Shown piece after piece: positions 61,155-64,000 of a DNA stretch of 64,000 bases. Location of the stretch: the NCBI RefSeq assembly GCF_041296385.1, contig NC_091022.1, positions 25,377,967 to 25,441,966 on the forward strand. The letters run 5' to 3'. The stretch's first letter is position 1. Each line of letters begins with the position of its first letter. Under the pieces are notes generated by a model. It did not search any database and was not told the origin of the DNA. It saw only the letters and a list, made by a program, of their open reading frames with translations. Origin of the DNA: Aphelocoma coerulescens (Eukaryota; Chordata; Aves; Passeriformes; Corvidae). Made by a program: the position numbers and the translations under genes.

Positions 61155-61475
61155 TTTTTTGGGGGTTTTGGTTGGTTGGTTTTTTTGGTTTTTTTAAAAA
61201 TCTTTTATTTGTGAGTTCCTCTGTGGATAAAGATGAGATGGTTTCATTAAGTTTTGGGTGATGAAGGTTGGGTTCAAGCTGGTAGCACCAGCCTGGTGTT
61301 CTGCAAAGCTCTCCATGATGGTCAGTTTCCTCGCTTGCCTCTCTCCACTGGAAATGGGTGTTGCTCCTTGTTCTGTTCCAAGGTGTTCCATGCACCAACA
61401 TCCACATTCAGCAGGGTCTGAGGGGTGCCCTTGATGAAGAAAGTCAGACAAGCAAGGGAGGCCAGTTTGCCCAAG
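61155..61475 (-). other. Possible retrocopy or RNA 3' end with poly(A) signal and A/C-rich tail
   Basis: Read on the minus strand, ordinary-looking sequence from about 61475 leads to AATAAA (complement of 61204-61209). About 4 bases later begins a roughly 45-base tract of A runs interrupted by C (61155-61200). A polyadenylation signal followed directly by a decayed A-rich tail is how an old retrotransposed transcript looks; a genuine genomic 3' end would lack the tail. I do not recognise the parent sequence. A chance AATAAA beside a low-complexity tract remains possible. Confidence 0.3.
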
Positions 61476-63894
61476 TATCATTCCAAACTGGTGGGAGTCA
61501 TTTGTACGAACAGTTTTATAAAAATAACAACAAGGAGGATAAATTCTCCAAATTCTTCCTCTATCTTGGCTTAGGATGCCCTATTTCTTGAGATTTTAGG
61601 AATATCTTATTTCTTTGAAGGCTTTACACCACAATGTTTAGGGATCCTTCTTCCAAACCAATAGTTGACAGCCACTTTCATTTGCATATGCAAATCCTGT
61701 TTGTGCAGAAATTCAAAGATTTCTTCTATGTGTGAAAATAGGTAAGGAAATACCAAATTGTTTCTGCAAATCCTTGTTTCAGTTGGCCTGGTGCCAGCTG
61801 GTGTACTGTCCTGGGCAATATTTCATGCAATACTGATTGTCCAATGAAAGAGCTTAGGCTGAGCTCAAAAAGCTGGACAACATAAAATTCTAGTTCAAAG
61901 TTTTAATAAAAGTGTTAGAAGCATGTCCAGTGCCCTAGTTCATCTGAAACTTCATAACACTGATATGCCAGTTTATGGTCCTGACCATAATTCTCTAGAG
62001 AAAGCAAAATTGAAGCCCCAGCTCTGGGAGAAAACAGTCACCCTCAAATCACGAGCATCCCTAAGGCTTCACCTTGAGTTCTGTGGGTGAGGAAGCTCCT
62101 GGTGCTCTGCAGCATTTTGGCGTGGGATGGAATATAAGGAAGGAGGACAATTTAAATACATCACCACATTCAGAGAGCTTGTTTATACAGGTGTTGTCTT
62201 TAGTCTCTGAAGAGGGAAGAGTTAAAGGAAGCAATACTTTAAATATTTAACATCACTCACCAGAACTCTCTGCTAGGAGGATAAGACTGTAGAGCTATTA
62301 CATGAGGGGTTGCCTTTTGCTGCTGGGAATACCCTGCTGCTCAAAGGGCTCCCCCAAATTACTACTGTAAAGCCTTTCTGCTTTACTGGGATGGGTGTAT
62401 TTTTGAGCTTCTAGAAGGCAATTTGCTAACTGGGGGATGGGGAATGGATGCCTGACAGTCACTGCTGTGCTGTAGGGTCCAGGTTGGACATGTCCTTGCA
62501 GCACGATGCCCTGATGGAATGCTGTCCCCTGTGCTCCACAGCCTGGGGAGCAGTGTCCAGGTGGGAGGTGAGCACAAAAACAACTACAAACATTGTTATA
62601 TCTCAGTGCAAACTTCTGTCTCGACTCCTGTGAACACAGCTGTGCTCATCTGGCCTCCAAAGTGCTCTTATGTGCAGCAATTCAGATCACAGGAAATGGG
62701 AAAGGAGTGGATACTGTTTATGGGTAGTTTGTGTACAGCCCCATGGCAGGATAGACTTTGGTTTTCATGCTTCAGTCCTTGCTGCCTGAACATCTATCAA
62801 TGGTCCCTGCTTCCATATCTTAGAGTCCCAATGAGACAACACAAGGAATGTTTCAGGTGTGGCTTGATGTTGTCAGTACCTTTGGGACCTTCTGGTTGGT
62901 TGCCTGTTGGCAAGCCCACAGTGCCTGGCCTTTTCACCTTTGGTCTTCCCCCAAGAAAGGCAAGAAGGCAGCTCCATGTGCCAGGCATTAACCTGGGAGC
63001 CTGACCTGAGGAGAAATATGTCCCATTTGTGCAGTTCAGTGCAACAGGAAAACATCTGTCCGTCATGCCATGCAAGATAAGGTGATTTGTGAGTCTGCCT
63101 ACCTCAGGTGGATTCAATTTTTGATCTTGGAAGGAACCCAAGCTTGAGGAAACTGTGTGCACACTCATCTGTCCAGCCTGCAGAGCACGCACTGAGCAAC
63201 TGGCTGCTGCAGAGATCCTGTCTCTTGGATGCCTTCTGGAGGTGCTTTGAGACTCCCAGCCCCTCCCCGCCCTCCTCTCATCCCTAGCAATAGCCAGATA
63301 CCCCTGTTTGCCTGCAGTATCTAAAAGGAGATACCTCAATTAAACTGAATGTTTCCCATTATTTAAGCTGATATGGAAGTTTCTGTTGTTTCGACCTCAT
63401 AGTGACTCGTGTGCAATATTTTGTTTCTCATCATGGGTGTATTTTGTTGGGTTTTTTTATTTGCAAAGCTTTTGTTAATTCTGTAATAGATCTCTGTTTT
63501 TAGGGGAACTATATGGAAAAAGTGAGTCAGAGTAAAGCCAGTTCCAACCCCAGCCTCACACACGGCAACCAGACAGGGATGAAGTGCTGCCATAAACTGC
63601 TGATGGCCAGAAGACCTTGCAGGTGAAGTGTTCAAGTGTGCTTTGCTCCCTGCTTTGGCCTGACTTAGCTTCTATGGAAGCCAATGATAGTTTTATCCCT
63701 GACTCCATGCCAACAGAGTTAGGCTGCTCTGTGGAATAGTCCAGGCTCATAATCTCAAAATGTGAGTTTCTGGACTGCAGTTGACAGTGAAGCACTTGCA
63801 TCCTTTCAAGTCCTGTCCCAGGGTTTCATGAAGAGCAACAGAAATATGAGTGGGGAAAGGGAATTGGGATGTGCTGGAGGCAGCCAAACATCTC
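61476..63894. other. Intergenic DNA, no gene seen
   Basis: No recognised exon or repeat family. Open frames at 62519-63004 (plus, 161 codons) and 62797-63339 (minus, 180 codons) overlap each other and show no conserved motif. Confidence 0.5.
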
Positions 63895-64000
63895 CTCTAG
63901 AGGATGCAAGTTAGGTCTGAGATGTACTGGGGGCTCACTGAGAGGCAGAAACAGGAATAGGGAGTTGGACTTCAATGATCCTTGTGGGCCCCTTCCAACT
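63895..64000 (+). mobile_element. CR1 LINE 3' end, cut by the window edge
   Basis: The last bases, GGAGTTGGACTTCAATGATC then CTTGTGGGCCCCTTCCAACT, are the classic forward-strand lead-in to the CR1 3' terminus, which would continue with a short ATTCTATG-type tail beyond the edge. The left boundary is uncertain; the segment from about 63955 is the firm part. Orientation is opposite to the other two CR1 copies. Confidence 0.9.

Noticed and set aside
60697..61407. A 236-codon minus-strand open frame, the longest outside the CpG island
   Set aside because: It reads through AATAAA and the A/C-rich tract, has no conserved domain, and AT-rich composition varies along it. I kept only the transcript 3' end possibility.
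1..64000. CRISPR arrays, tRNA or rRNA genes, bacterial operons, prophage
   Set aside because: No spaced direct repeats, no tRNA-like A and B boxes in context, no ribosomal sequence recognised, and the sequence style is vertebrate throughout.

Overview
The window looks like vertebrate nuclear DNA from a bird, possibly a songbird or other neoavian. It holds a 5'-truncated chicken-repeat-1 (CR1) LINE tail typical of birds, a second CR1 3' end cut by the window edge, and several very old MIR-like SINE fragments. It has a single CpG-island promoter in AT-rich DNA and no compact gene clusters. Species was judged by eye from repeat style and is not proven.

One protein-coding gene is firmly supported. 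It lies on the minus strand at the left end: the first two coding exons of a TIKI-type Wnt metalloprotease, most likely TRABD2B (TIKI2), with TRABD2A the alternative. Exon 1 (6281-6388) encodes the signal peptide. Exon 2 (5308-5868) encodes the first half of the TraB/TIKI catalytic domain, including the first GxxH motif. A 412-bp GC-rich intron with GT-AG ends separates them. The second intron starts at 5307 and runs off the left edge, so the rest of the gene is outside the window. A CpG island from about 5.35 to 7.45 kb covers both exons, the short intron and the promoter.

From about 7.5 kb to the right edge (56.5 kb) I see no convincing protein-coding gene. This is the upstream flank of the TIKI gene. 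It holds scattered CR1 and MIR-like copies, microsatellites, a tetranucleotide-type array near 11.9 kb, homopolymer runs and several short perfect inverted repeats. It also has islands of unusual composition (CpG-retaining or dense in homeobox, FOX or TCF-like words) that read like conserved noncoding regulatory elements. The best of these lie near 17.74-18.01, 19.60-19.78, 30.0-30.2, 47.34-47.83, 51.93-52.11 and 54.27-54.45 kb. They are candidates only, because no alignment was possible. Two less certain transcript hints are a splice-site-flanked open frame at 50.29-50.52 kb (+) and a polyadenylation signal followed by an A/C-rich tail near 61.2 kb (-).

The simplest reading is the 5' end of a developmental Wnt regulator with a long regulatory desert upstream. 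I found no CRISPR array, bacterial or phage system, intact transposase, intact retrovirus, rRNA or tRNA gene. I did not find a clear undescribed system; the items most worth checking are the candidate regulatory islands and the perfect palindromes near 31.4 and 32.3 kb.
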